The notes under the pieces: generated by a model | Told to the model about the DNA's origin: nothing | The model's database searches: none | What the model saw: the letters and a program-made list of their open reading frames with translations, nothing else | Shown here: in pieces, positions 24,673 to 36,544 of the stretch | Position numbering within the stretch: the stretch's first letter is position 1 | Layout: each line of letters opens with the position of its first letter | Translations under genes and position numbers: made by a program | NCBI GenBank assembly: GCA_004794785.1 | Contig: SJOL01000802.1 | Location: forward strand, 2,764,010-2,828,009 | Length of the DNA: 64,000 nt | Direction: 5' to 3' | Source: Opisthorchis felineus | Taxonomy: Eukaryota > Platyhelminthes > Trematoda > Opisthorchiida > Opisthorchiidae

Positions 24673-27269
24673 ATATTTGTTCTCCTTTACAACCATTCCT
24701 AGCAGTCTGGAAAATACAAAAATCCTGGAACACATGTCTTATCTGATCACATGTTACACGGGGTCAGTGAAAGTGACCTTGGCGTTCAGACCTTGCTGGT
24801 TAAAACAAAGGTGCGCTCAATACCACACTGAAAAACATTGGTAACATCAGGGATGCGGTTCGAAATGGCTGGTCAAACCAAACAGGCCTCAACAGATGAG
24901 CTGAATCAGCAGTCGCGATGTGGTCAATGATGGACAGCACCGTGATATACGTTCATCTATTCTAGCTACCGGGCAAGCCCAACGCGGTAACCAGTTCACA
25001 CGACTAAATACCTGTTTGCCAATTGATAAATTAATCCATGTGTTTTGATGTAGCAAGCTTCGATTCTACTCGCGCGGGGCTCAAATAATCGGCGGAACTC
25101 CACATCAGTGAGAAAGTTAGAACAATGATAAACTCATCGAATAGCTCATTTGCAGGACAGTTCACCAAAGTGGCGAATTAGGCTGTGGTGAAAATCACCG
25201 CTATTGACCAAAGCAATCAATTTATTCCAGCTGCAGATGTGTTCTGGGTTCGAGCTGGCAGTACTGCGGGCGACCAGTTCACCTGCAACAAATAACATTG
25301 AGTCTGGTTGTTATTTTTATCTGCTTTGGTCTACAAATGTTCCGTCTTGACTCCATCAGACATATCGAACTGGGAAGCCTACAACGACGTTAGAGGTGAC
25401 TTCACGTGACCAACATTACCTAGCCTCCTTTCTGTCTACCGGATATGTCTTATGGGTGGTGCGGGTTCTAAGTAGTTGTCCCCACTAATCTGAACATTCT
25501 AGCCTATCGACCATGAGTGTTGGTCATTTGAAAATTCTGCCCTACTTGCCACTCTTCGGTCTTATTCACCCGGGTTCATATTGAGTGAAGAGCACGCACC
25601 GCAGACCTATCCTGAGCTGCTGTACGATAGCGTAGTTCGACGTATCCAAAAACAGACGTCAGAGGGGAAAAGATGTGTCACAGTTTGACTGTGGAGTTTG
25701 TTCTAACGTGACCTTCGTGAACGGAGACAACCCCAACTGGATGTTCTGAAGGGAAAAACAACCGCATCGATCAACGGAATAAATGTCATCAGTGACTCGG
25801 TCAGTCTGCCGAGAAGGAGCAGTTTTCTCTTGTCGGATAGAAACCTTTCGAATCAAAACAAGCGGCTCGTCCGCATGCGATATTACAGGTCGTCTGTGAA
25901 TCAGCCAGTTCGGCGTCACAGTGGACTGGCTAGCCGGGTCATCGGGACTCGGTAGGAGCCAAGAATGACTAAATTGCGTGAAAATAAACAATAAATACAG
26001 CGGTGCGCCCCCGGGATCCGCACCAGAAAAGGTGCAATTTCTGGAACGCTTCCGCAAGCGACACAATGCAGCAGTCTCCACATTTAGCTCACAAAATCCT
26101 AGGCTCAGTGGAACATCTACGATCGGGCATTGTGCGGTTAGGTGATACCTTGAGTTAACGGAAACAGTCATTGCAATTCGGTTAAGGCGTCCCAAATCTC
26201 ATCACGATCTTTGTAATAGGAGAAAACGGATCTACTTGCTGACGGCCCTGAACCGACTTTTTGGGTTGTAAATGAGAGCAGTCCTCAAAGTACAAACACC
26301 CATCCGTAGTCATTTGAAGAATCTAGGAAAACAATTTGGGGTTTTGGCGATCGTGTTAGTCAGTCAGGTATCAAAGGCGATGAGCTGAGACCGGTTTCCC
26401 GCCATATTTTCATTCTAATTTTGCTTCTTACTAGTGAGAAGGAGGAATGCCCTTCGCCACGGAGTTGGTTATTAGAAAACACCAACTAAACAGTTACAAA
26501 CTATCGGATAGGAAAGTAAACCTCTCATGTGCACCTTGTTTTTTTAAAAAAAAACTGAATATCCGTATTCTTTTTGAACGCGTCTTCTTGAACTTTCCTG
26601 GATATTCATTGACTATCACGTAATTGTAAACGAATGCTGCAAAACAGATCTGCAAATTCCGTAATAAACCCCACCTTCCAATAGACGCGAAGCGGAGTTA
26701 CGAGAAAACAGACTACTCGCAAGCCTCATCAGTAGTATCCGCCGTTACACTAGTATTACTGGAAAACTTGAACTGCTTGATAGTGGATTCGTCAAATAGT
26801 TTAAAATCGTGCACACAGGACCAGCAATGTGGATAATTTTACGAAAATAGGTTTCTTATTACCTTATGTATCATACGAATGTACTGCTGGATGGATGGAA
26901 GCGGTTACGGGGTGGGCAGACTGAAGTTTGCTTACCGGTTGTAAGGGTCCCTCACTACGAAACCCTTTCCTCAGCAGGGCAATAGACCCGAATTCACTGG
27001 AACCACGACAAAATTACTGATCCATAATCAAACTTACTCAAGATGATAAGACAGTAGAATAGTTGAAGACGGTAGCGATGATCTACTCACGTGATCAAAC
27101 GCACAAATCTCAGCTGGCACCCACACTAGTTCAATGAGTCTCAGTTCTACGGAAAGACTACGCTTAAATGCATTTCAACGTACAGTTGCCTGAATACGAC
27201 CCATAAGCATATGGAACGTCCAAAATTTTGAAGAGTAGACGCGGCTGACTGATTACAGACTGATTCGTT
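24673..27269. other. No supported gene
   Basis: An open frame of 178 codons at 25659-26195 (-) has no recognisable domain, low-complexity signature or clear splice support. I do not call it as a gene. Nothing else is supported. Confidence 0.4.
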
Positions 27270-27800
27270 GTTCAGCTGCTCTGGCAACTGTTTGCAAACG
27301 TCTCACCACTATTCGAGGAGATATCATCAGTACGCGGCCGGATGGGTAGTCACTATTTTTGCTGCTGTACTTATATAGTTCGTAAAGAATAGATTTAAGC
27401 TATAATGCGGTTGGTTGTTCAGAGATCATTACATTTGGAGCCTGACTGGTCCGTTTGCGATCTGTCACTTCGTGGCCTACCTTTCTGGAGCTCCGCTCCT
27501 GTTCCGATCTGAACTTCCTGATGTCTGCCTTCCATTGTTCTCGTCTTCAGTCTGATCGGTCAATTCTCAAACTATGGTCTCTTCCCCTGGGTAAGGTTGG
27601 CTGATTTGCACGACTTTTCTCCGCAGAGTTCCAATTATTTTGGCCTCTATGCTCCCCGGATTTCATGGTCCTTGTTCAGAGTTACACAATACTGTCCAAT
27701 TAATTGTGGACGTACTTTTGTTCTAGACACGCTGGGTTCCTGTTTGATTCCTTGTACGGCTAAGACACGTTAGTTGTTATAGGGTATCTACCCATAAAGC
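27270..27800 (-). mobile_element. Solo 3' region of a Penelope-like element
   Basis: On the minus strand this follows the layout at 34660-35180. The hammerhead-like boxes lie at 27300-27330 (CTGATGA at 27324-27330; GAGAC in place of GAAAC at 27300-27304), then GTTTGCAAAC. A TATATA-like stretch lies upstream near 27370. Beyond that is a long T-rich (plus-strand view) tract like the one between 34.8 and 35.2 kb. No coding part is visible, so this is a 5'-truncated or solo terminal copy. The right boundary is approximate. Confidence 0.55.
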
Positions 27801-30600
27801 CACTAAATAAGGGATCCTCACAGTTAGGTTGTCCTGAGGGCATCTTTGTCTCAGAGATTCCAGACTATCTCGCAGGTATCGATCAGTTACCAGAGGAAAG
27901 TCCTACAGGTCAATCACGGTGCAGTCGGCAACAATAGATATGGGTCACCCAAAGAAACTACCTGACATTTGGAAAAATGCACCCTGAACTAGAAATGGAT
28001 CGATACCACCGTGCGCTTTTTCCAGTCGATGCGTTTCTAGAAAATGTCACTTTCGATCAGTCCACATTAGGTCATATGATATACTGCGCTATTACGGGTA
28101 GTCTTACACACAAATCAACCCAATGGTGGACCAGAAGGTAGTAACTTATAATCAGTTTTCAACGTTTGTGGGCTCGAATCTTTCCTAGATGAATGGAATA
28201 CACGTCACGAATGAATCTTGATAAACGGGAAACAGCTTTCCAACATATGTTGCAGTACGAAATCCGGAATTGAAGTCCCTGCTCAAATTCTGGGATCGTC
28301 ACTTCAATGCAGCTACCAGTAATGTGGTTTTTCCGATTCTTGGAACGAACAAGACAGGGTAGATACGTGTGGTGTGTAGTCACACCACACATCACATTTC
28401 CCGACAATGACTATGTAAAATGTCACTCTGAAAACGTCTCCATATACTTACTAGTTGAGTGATTGATGCTTTGTGGGTAGGGCAAACCACCGAGAAATGT
28501 CTCGGTTATCTTTGTTCTGTGGACAGTGGATTTGTTAGAGAACACACTGCGGGTGGACAACCTTACACGGCGCTGTTGGCTGAACAGCTTGGCAGTGAAT
28601 ACATTTCACTTCGTCTGCCTGAACACACGTCTTTCTCTTGTGGAGATTTCGTTTGTGTTGGTCTTAAGCTGTCAAATGAATGTCTTGGGCTTCGCGAAAT
28701 TTTACGTTTTGATTGATGGGGCAACACAGGAGCCGGTAGCTCATTCCAGGACGCCCAAACGAAGTCGAACAGGAGTTAGCATGCTAACATTTATAAAAAA
28801 ACAGGAAATGAGTTAAGCACCTCGTTGGAAGCCACAATTTATTATCCTGAGAACCACTCAGAACGACTGACCAAAAAGTACCAAGCTCTCGAATGAGACA
28901 GGCTGATAATGCGCACAGGCGTCCGATCACTGGGGTTCACCTCTCAGATATTTCGAAGCGTGGCAGTCCACCGTCCTAAGATGGAAACTGTTACTACAAG
29001 CACGTAAGGCTGCAGAATCTTAGTACCCACTCGATAAACTCATCCCGAGACGTACTGATAAGCCCCAAACGCTGCCACTGCATTTAGGCCAAGGATGTAT
29101 GTTTCGGCAAAAGCCTAACACGGCGATCGCAAAAGAATACTCATAGCTGTGTAACCGGAAAACTGTTGACTCCGTGAATACGATTTCATCGGATCCGACC
29201 CGAAAACTCCGAATAAACTGTGGACAAAGGTTAACCGTTACAGTGTGCGGTAGAATCTCGATAAAGTCTGATAATCAACCGGTCACTACAGAGGGCTGGG
29301 TCTGTGCATAATAAAACATCACCCAGAAATTCAGCTTCGTCGCTTATATGCTGGAGTTGATTGAAAACACGACCCACACGCAAATCAGAGTTCGGAGTCG
29401 ATCGAAATCCGGGAACCAAGGCGGAGTGATGTGCCCCAACTAGGGAGAACAGACAGACGTCGTCGGTAGGTTTTCACCAGTCATTCAAGTAGTGTAATGT
29501 TCCAAAGAGGAACTCTGAAATCGTGAATACGGGCCCAACTGAACTACCAGACAGCCTTTGTGCTGAACATTCAGTCGAAAAACGGCGCAGATGCGAGAAA
29601 TCAAACCCAGTATTACGTCTCGGTTCGAAAATAAGTGTTTAATCTCGCATGTGTCCAGTTCTGCGCTCGGATGTTACTTTTGCCTGGAGATCCCGAAATA
29701 GTAGTGAGTGACCAGCAGATCCTGACTGATTGGACCACAATAATTACGAGGAACATCAGTCCGATAACCTGAATATTGACACAAATAGGTTGAAACTCGT
29801 AGTGTGCTACCGATCAATCGAGCTGATCCCAATTGTGTTCCATTAGGTGAGCGAAGGAAGAACTTGATGGAATCGATGTTCTCCGTAAGAGGCTACCCAT
29901 AGCAGATTCGATCTATGTACAGTGCCTTAATACTAAGCTATATATGAACACTGGGACCACTGTACAGTTTAAGTTACCATCAGACTGCTTATCGCACTAT
30001 CGTCACACCTGAGCGGTGTGACGACCACTGCTCGTTACCAAGCTTTATAAAGACTTTCGACTAAAGGTGACTGAAAAGTTCATGTCCGCAACCCGTCTCC
30101 TTGCTGTTTTGATGGCCGAGTTTTTCAAGGTCAGTAGAGGGCTTTCAAGGTATGCGCGTTGGCATTGCTCGCAGCATTGATCAGCGAAATGTAACTGCAG
30201 TGCGAGTCATCTGTGGATTCCAACAAGTCCGCAAATAGCCTGAATGTTGATGCTGATAATGTTGATTTCAGGACTGATAATCAGATAACAGATGACCTGA
30301 AGCGCTTTTGATGTGACTTGGTCGGATTACAAAATTTCATTGCACAATTTCAAACCAGGAATGAATAAATCACTCTCTGAAAGTCACCACTTCACCACGT
30401 CTTGCCCAAAATGTCCCTTCTTCAAGAACGTGCATGCACCGATTTGTTGTTTTTGTCCCCATAAGCAACGAAATTTCACGCTTTCCACAACCAAACGATT
30501 GCACCCTATAAAGTATCAAAGCGGGTGCTATCGATCGATAACTCCACCCTGGTTTAAGTGCACTTGGTGGACACAATAACTGTCAGTTGGCCTTGATGCA
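27801..30600. other. No supported gene
   Basis: Only short frames on both strands. Nothing recognisable. Confidence 0.45.
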
Positions 30601-31420
30601 ATTAGCCGATCACGTGTACAGTCCGCGGGAGTACATTGTTTTTGGGTGGTGTGCAACAACGAGCCGAGCAATCAGTGGATACACACACACACACACACAC
30701 ACAAGAGTGGATCAACCAATCGAATCTATTTGCATGTTGCCAGAAGATGCCGCTGCGGGACAGCGACGAATCGAAAGAAACAAAGGCGTCTCACAGTGTC
30801 CGGGACGAAAGAGCTTTCCGGCCGAAAATTAGAACCATGCAGGCTTATGAAATCTGGCAGGTGAAGGGGGGGGGGGGCGGACACTCAAAAATGGAGATTG
30901 GAGGGGAATATCATAAGGGGATCTTCAAACGTGGTGGCATCACTGATGCTGTTTGGATTCGGCTCCCAAGAAAGGAGTAAAAGTGTCAGGGCTGAACGAA
31001 GAGTACATCGGGGAGTTGCGCAACTTTCGTCTGCAACATGCAAACCTGGTGAGCGGGACAGTCGTCAGCCAGTACACTGAAAGTGAGTACCTACACAATA
31101 CAGACGACGAACAAAAGCGAGAAGGCGACGGTGGTAAAGCAGGAGCAACAGCGGCAGCGGCGGCGGCGGCGGTCTATACATGTTACACCCAAGGAAGTCA
31201 ATGATTACATGTGGGTTAGGGTAGACGAAACAACAGTCGCTGTGCATCAATCATATTGTACACATAACCCAACAGAGCGATGACCGAAACAACAAAGATA
31301 AATAGAGCAAAACAATACCAAGACAACAGCAACTCCCCTCCTTCTCTTGAAACAAAAAAAAAACAGTTTGGCGGCAATTATTATTTGTGTTGTTGTTGTT
31401 GTGTGGAGCCGCCATTTGGA
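30600..31420. repeat. Cluster of simple repeats
   Basis: In about 800 bp there is an AC run (30681-30703), a run of twelve G (30866-30877), a CGG-type triplet run (31150-31173) and a TTG run (31388-31402). Several overlapping frames of 60-114 codons cross this region, but they are driven by the repeats. The mixture, with higher G+C than the surroundings, could be a promoter or 5' region, but no transcript signal supports that. Confidence 0.6.
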
Positions 31421-31559
31421 TCAGAATCCTGGACAATGCGGTAATAGCCCTCGGTGGATAAGGCATCGAAGTCTTCCAAATCGGTACTTTCCAAAAAGAG
31501 CAGCTTTTCCGCCCCTGGAATTTGAAAAAAGGTAGACACAATGTTTGGAGGAACCCGAG

Positions 31560-31650
31560 GATCAGGGTGACCCGAAAGTGACACAATAAAAGCTGATCGA
31601 CTAAAGTCAGAAGAGTTTTCAGCGACCTTATGAGTAGTATGTTTCGCCAT
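31560..31650 (+). repeat. RZ repeat fragment, ribozyme destroyed
   Basis: AGAAGAGTTTTCAGCGACC and TTATGAGTAGTATGTTTCG match the sequence that follows the ribozyme in other RZ copies. The ribozyme itself is not recognisable. Confidence 0.55.
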
Positions 31651-33512
31651 TGGTGGGAATGAGCAGCAATGAGCGCCTCAAGAAGAGGACTGATCCGTGG
31701 GATCGACATACTGCTACCCACACGTGACTCACGTAGTCATGGTTTGACAGACTCCGTGATGAATGATGTAGGTCCGCGGTTTCCTTGTATCTTGCATGCG
31801 GTCGGTACCATGTGCGCTGCTAATGAGGGAACTGCTGCAGATCGACCCTCGAGACTGAAGTCGATGGGTAGGAAAATAGAGGTGCAAAAATTTTGAAACT
31901 ACTCGCTACTTAACGAGGTTTTGGTCAAATAGGTCAACCTTTCAGTCGTGTTTCCTGAGGGTGCGGACAAGTCCGTTTCAAACAGATCTTCCGACGGGTT
32001 TGGTAATTGAAAATATCTCATTTACGTAAACATATCTCGTGCCAGAAAATTGACCTTCAATCTGACGCATCATTGATTTGCTCTTCTGAGATACCCTCTC
32101 AAGCGCCAAGCTATTTACATCTCCGCGTTGTGCACTGAAACCGATCGAATGTGGTCAGCCCCATAAAAGGCATCTATGGAAGATGAAAACCTAGCGAGTG
32201 TTTATCTAATCTTGCACGGGTCAAACCAAGAGAAATGTAACATCCTCTTGGGGAGGAAAACATAAAGCCAGTAACGAACAGACTCTATCACAGTCCTGAA
32301 ACAATCCCGGGGACTGTTCCCCTCCTTAGCGTGTGTGCAAAATGAAAACAGAAGGTACCTAATCCATCATAGGGGAATCAACCGAGAACATTCATACCTT
32401 CAGTGTATCCCCTGAAACGATGACATAGTTAGCTTAATCCTTACTCACAAGAATCAGTCAGAACACATAGAACCCGCGAAAAAAATGTAGGGGAACACGC
32501 ACGTTCTTACCGTGGAAAATAAGCGCGGTATAAATTGCAGTTCACCTCTTGTTCGGGTGAGCGAGTTTTTCCTGACACATTCTTGGCGTTCCGCCTGGAT
32601 GGACACTTGTTTAGTTATCATTCAAGAATAGTCACTAAATCAGTTGTACAACGGGTTGTGGTCAGGATTGAAAGTTGATCAGTCCGACATCCCTGGGCTA
32701 GTTGGGTAAGAACCATGAGGACTCTCTTATCCACATACCGGTGGAAATGCTGGCCATATTAAATATCTCGTTGACGGAGTCTATGCGTCAAGGTCTCACT
32801 CAAAGGTGAATATTGTTCATTGGTTCATTCCACAGGTCAAGACACCACTTAGCAAGGGTTCTACGACCGGAATCGATTTGTTACACAAAAGCATCATGAT
32901 TGTGATATTTCCATACATTTGGATTTTCGGTAACACCTTTTCCGGACACTGATTCGGTCGAACGACAAGCAATTCAATCCAAAGGACAAACCTAAGGCTG
33001 TTTGAACCCGATACATTCCCATACAATTGTCCACTTTCATCAGATTAGCATCAACCGTTGTACTTTCAGGTTTGATTCACTCACGGCCGAGTTGAAGGAG
33101 TGAGTGTACTGATAGAGGTGAACGCTGAGCATGATTCTGAAGCATGCATTCAGGAATTCAATGATAACAATTGTGAACACCAGTAGACAAACCGATCAAC
33201 ATGCAGTCCTGATCCTCAGCTAGCTGAAAGCCGACGGGACGTGACACAAGGCCCAGATATAACTTTGAACCCGAGCTGATGATTGCCATGCCATGCAGAC
33301 AAAAGGATTACACATAGTTATTAGGGAGGTTCTGAGGCCAAACGAACGAGATAGGTGGCCAAAAACTTTGTCAATGGAGTGGCCCCATAATTTTAATATT
33401 CCCGTGTATTTTTCAGGCCAAACGAATTCTATCGAACAGGTAATTTATCCTTCTGCTTGGAATTCCTGAGCAGAAAACCAGGTCCATTAGGAGTAAATCT
33501 GTGGTGGAAACG
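31651..33512. other. No supported gene
   Basis: Nothing recognisable. Confidence 0.45.
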
Positions 33513-33836
33513 TTAATGATATTTTCATAAAGGAAACTAATCACAAGGTTGCCGAAAACTCTTCGACGGAAACTCGGGGACTGCGCCTACCTGATGAACC
33601 CCAAGAAGGGCGAAACCGGTCATAGGCTGTCAAAGTTTTCAGCAACCCTGTGAGTAGTTTCCTTTATGAACATATACCGCGATATCTCGAATATCGTACC
33701 AACTGAAACATGAGGCGGCGGCCTTTGTGCAGCACATTCAGTTGAAGAACATCATAAACGAGAGATTCACTTGAGTCTCCCGCGAAAACCAAATTGATTT
33801 GCAAATAAGTGTATTTGTCGAAATTAACGATATTTT
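33513..33836 (+). repeat. RZ element with target duplication and snap-back hairpin
   Basis: The best preserved RZ insertion. It is flanked by TTAATGATATTTT (33513-33525) and TTAACGATATTTT (33824-33836), a 13-bp duplication with one mismatch. The body in plus orientation runs from the ribozyme through GCGATATCTCGAATATCG, the GAGGCGGCGGCC block and a CATTCAGTTGAAG block to GTGTATTTGTCGAAA. The left end is an inverted copy of the sequence 3' of the ribozyme: 33524-33560 is complementary to 33634-33670 at 34 of 37 positions. The ribozyme sits in the loop of that hairpin. Confidence 0.85.
33582..33630 (+). ncRNA. Hammerhead ribozyme, best-preserved RZ copy
   Basis: All core parts are present: CTGATGA (33591-33597), GAAAC (33612-33616), palindromic minimal helix III CCGG (33616-33619) and GTC (33619-33621). 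Helix I pairs GCCTAC with ATAGGC at five of six positions, the miss being the pair next to the cleavage site. Helix II has three G-C pairs plus an A-C mismatch at its base. A helix III of only two base pairs usually works better as a dimer in known natural hammerheads. Activity is plausible but not certain. Confidence 0.7.
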
Positions 33837-34655
33837 ATTTTGGTGAAGGATGGATTGAGAAGCATTCACCAGTGATATTTACTGAAATCAGTCTAGTAAT
33901 AACAAGCGATTCACACACACACGAAATTTGAACAAACCTCGATTGAAAAAGTTTTCTGAGAGAAAATTAATTCAGCACCTTCAAGTGTTACCCCAAAAAG
34001 GCAAAAAAGAAACGTGGAGTGGGGATCGATCATTGGATTCATTCTTTTTTGTGACTTCCTTTATCTTCGAAAATGGTAGGATGGCACGCATTTTGGACAA
34101 ATGTGTTGAAAAATGGTTAAACCGATGGTCTTTCTGCCTGGCTTGAACAGAAACCAACTTCACCGGATCATGTGATGTTTTGGAAAAAGACGGCCTAGAA
34201 AGCAAATATTCCGGTTTCACTTTTTTACGACTACGGTGCTTGTGGAAATTGCTCGGTGTCGCTGCGAACGATCGGGAGGAACCAGCTGGTTTCACTTCGG
34301 TACCCGGGGGGCACGCTAGTCGAGAAAAATATCGGCTCAAACACGGTTTGATCGACCAGCTTCCTCATTCCCACCTTTATCCTTTCATCTGAAATAAGTG
34401 CGGGTGAGAATAGGATCACCCTCCTGTATGATGAGACGAAAAGCGAACAGGGCACGATCTTAGGAATTCGGATAAAACAGGACAAAGTGAGGTAACCGAA
34501 ATTGAAACCGGGTCGACCTTGGGTTCCACTTTGTGGGACTTTGAGGTAAACACTCCCCGATCCTGATATTAGTTTTCCAAAACGTCCACTAAAAAATTCC
34601 GCAGACTACTATCAAGTTTACCGTAGACATTCGGACTTTGACTAAATGGTTGTTG
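33837..34655. other. No supported gene
   Basis: An open frame of 119 codons at 33981-34340 (-) has no recognisable domain. It overlaps other frames and is not called. Confidence 0.4.
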
Positions 34656-34684
34656 ATCAGGTGGTTGTTGATCTGTTCGCCGAG

Positions 34685-34745
34685 CTTGGCAATTGACTTG
34701 CAAACGTTTCGTCACCATACGAGGAGGTATCATCAGTGCGCAGTT
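34685..34745 (-). ncRNA. Hammerhead-like motif in the 3' region of the PLE
   Basis: On the minus strand: CTGATGA (34730-34736), a U, helix II with ACC facing GGT (more pairs if a mismatch is allowed), then GAAAC (34706-34710) and GTTTGCAAG. PLEs are known to carry hammerhead motifs in their terminal repeats, so position and boxes fit. The extra U between CTGATGA and helix II recurs in sister copies at 12.9 and 18.9 kb. I could not assign a convincing helix I by eye, so catalytic ability is unproven. Confidence 0.6.
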
Positions 34746-35187
34746 GGGTGGGTACCTCCTGTTTGCCTGCGTGCGTTTATATAGCATTCAAAGGCTATCT
34801 GTTATCTCCTAACGTGATTGGCTAGTTGGGTAACAGCGTTTTCCGCGAATTTATTGGCCCGTTCGTGATCTTTGTTGCGTTGTGGCTTGCGTTCCCTCAA
34901 GTCGATTTGTCATCCTGAAGCCTTCTATTTTTAGTGGTTTCCTCCTCCTCCGTTTTGATTGGCCTCCTTCTTGATTTGCGTTGCGTTGTGGTCTGATTTT
35001 TCTTTTTCGGGAGTGATTGGCTGGCTGCACCGCCTTATTTTCTCCACTGTATTGACTGGCGTCCTTGCGATTGTCGGTTAGTTTGGTACTTTGGTTTATT
35101 GCCTGGGTGCTTACTCCAATCCAAGTGATGTGTCCGTTTGGATCGTACTCCCTGCTTCTTTTACGAGTTCCTCGTCTGGTTGCTTGT

Positions 35188-36480
35188 TCAGTTCAGAGCT
35201 ACGTGGTTCTTGCGTTCTCTTTCTCTTAGCGGTTGATAAATAGGGTTAATTTCAATATGCTTGTTGATAGCTTTTTCGGTGGAGTACCACGCTTCCATAA
35301 ATTCGCGTTCTTTCTTCGTTATCGCTTGAGCCAGTATGCGAACGCCGCTCCAGTCGAACTCGTGTCCTTCCTGATCTTTGTGCACGGAGGTGACAGAAAA
35401 TTGGTCGTGTCTTTTTGTAGCGACCTTATGTTCATGTATTCTGGTGGAGAGCTTCCTTCCTGTTTGTCCTATATATCGTTTGTCACAGTCCTTGCATGGG
35501 ATCCTGTATATGACATTGTTCTTCATCATTGGATCCAGTTTTACTTTTGGGTTCGATAGTGTCCTCCGCAAAGTGTTCGCAGGTTTGTAAGCCACTGTCG
35601 TGTTGTGCTGTCGTAAGAGCTTCGCGGTCATTTCGGCGGTGTTCCTGAGTGTGACTCGTTTGCTTCCATTTTGTGCCGTTGTGTTAGTCGTGTTTGGCTT
35701 CCTGAGTGACCTCCAAATAAAGTTCCTTGGGTATCCGTTTCTCTGGAACAATTTGTAAAGGCGTTTTTCTTCTTTGATCTTGGATTCTGTTGTGCTGCAG
35801 TGTGTCTGGATCCGTCCAGGACGTGCCGGTTTTCCGTTGTTCTCTTCTTCGAATGTGAATTTGATGTCGTCAAAAACGTTGTTTAGCAGTTGGCTCACTG
35901 GTTGCAGTTCGTTTTTGTTGATTATCACAAAAGTGTCGTCGACGTAACGGATCCATTCTTTGGGATTTATGTCGGACAATACAATTTGTTCCAGCTTTTG
36001 CATCGTACTTTCTGTAATAAATCCTGAAATTGGCGACCCCATCGGTGTCCCTCGTAATTGTTCGTAATATTCTCCGTTGAACTCGAAATGTGTGACCAAG
36101 CATAAGTCGAGTAATTGGCAGAGGTCCTCTTTCTCCAGCGATCCAGTTGGCATGCCGCCGTTATCCAACAATTCGGCCACAGTTGTCTTGGCAGAATGGG
36201 CATCTACAGACGTGAATAATGAGCTCACATCAAATAAGACCATTATTTCATCCTGATCGATGTTTACGTTCTTCAGCCTCTCCAAAAATTGTCCCGCATT
36301 GTTGATTGAATGTAGAGACCCACCGATGAGATGTTTCAACTTCTTCCATAGTTCTTTTGAAAGATTGTACGTCGCCGTTCCCGGCAGTGATACTAGTGGT
36401 CGGAGGTGTATTGTTTTTTGTGTACCTTTGGGAGTCCGTAGAAGCGGGGAGTGGCCGAATCCCGAGCTCTCATTCTCCAA
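35188..36480 (-). pseudogene. PLE reverse transcriptase / GIY-YIG endonuclease, C-terminal frame
   Basis: A frame of 430 codons. RT motifs appear in order: FDVSSLFTSV (about residues 83-92), GTPMGSPISGF (144-154) and the catalytic YVDD (179-182). The usual LPFLD-type segment is missing: the sequence passes from FTFEEENNGK (about 208-217) straight to THCSTTESK, so some 40 residues are deleted relative to relatives. The C-terminal GIY-YIG domain has YRIPC (325-329), CDKRYIGQTGRKL (332-344), an Arg-His pair near 347-349 and a conserved-looking Glu at FMEAW. The first 20 or so residues are out of frame: the protein should enter from the adjacent frame at an A6 run (plus-strand T run 36414-36419), where one base appears to be missing. 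The product would copy RNA and nick target DNA in the nucleus. Confidence 0.9.
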
Positions 36481-36544
36481 TATTCCTCTTTTGTAATCTT
36501 ATGGAGATCTTGGAGCTTCTTTAAGTTCTTATTGATTTTGTTTG

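Noticed and set aside
25659..26195. 178-codon open frame on the minus strand
   Set aside because: No recognisable domain. Length is within chance expectation, and codon use does not stand out by eye.
30636..30980. 114-codon frame with a His-Thr run
   Set aside because: It is the AC microsatellite and the G run read as codons, not a gene.
35233..36496. Plus-strand open frames opposite the Penelope-like RT
   Set aside because: They are shadows of the minus-strand RT frame, which carries all the recognisable motifs.
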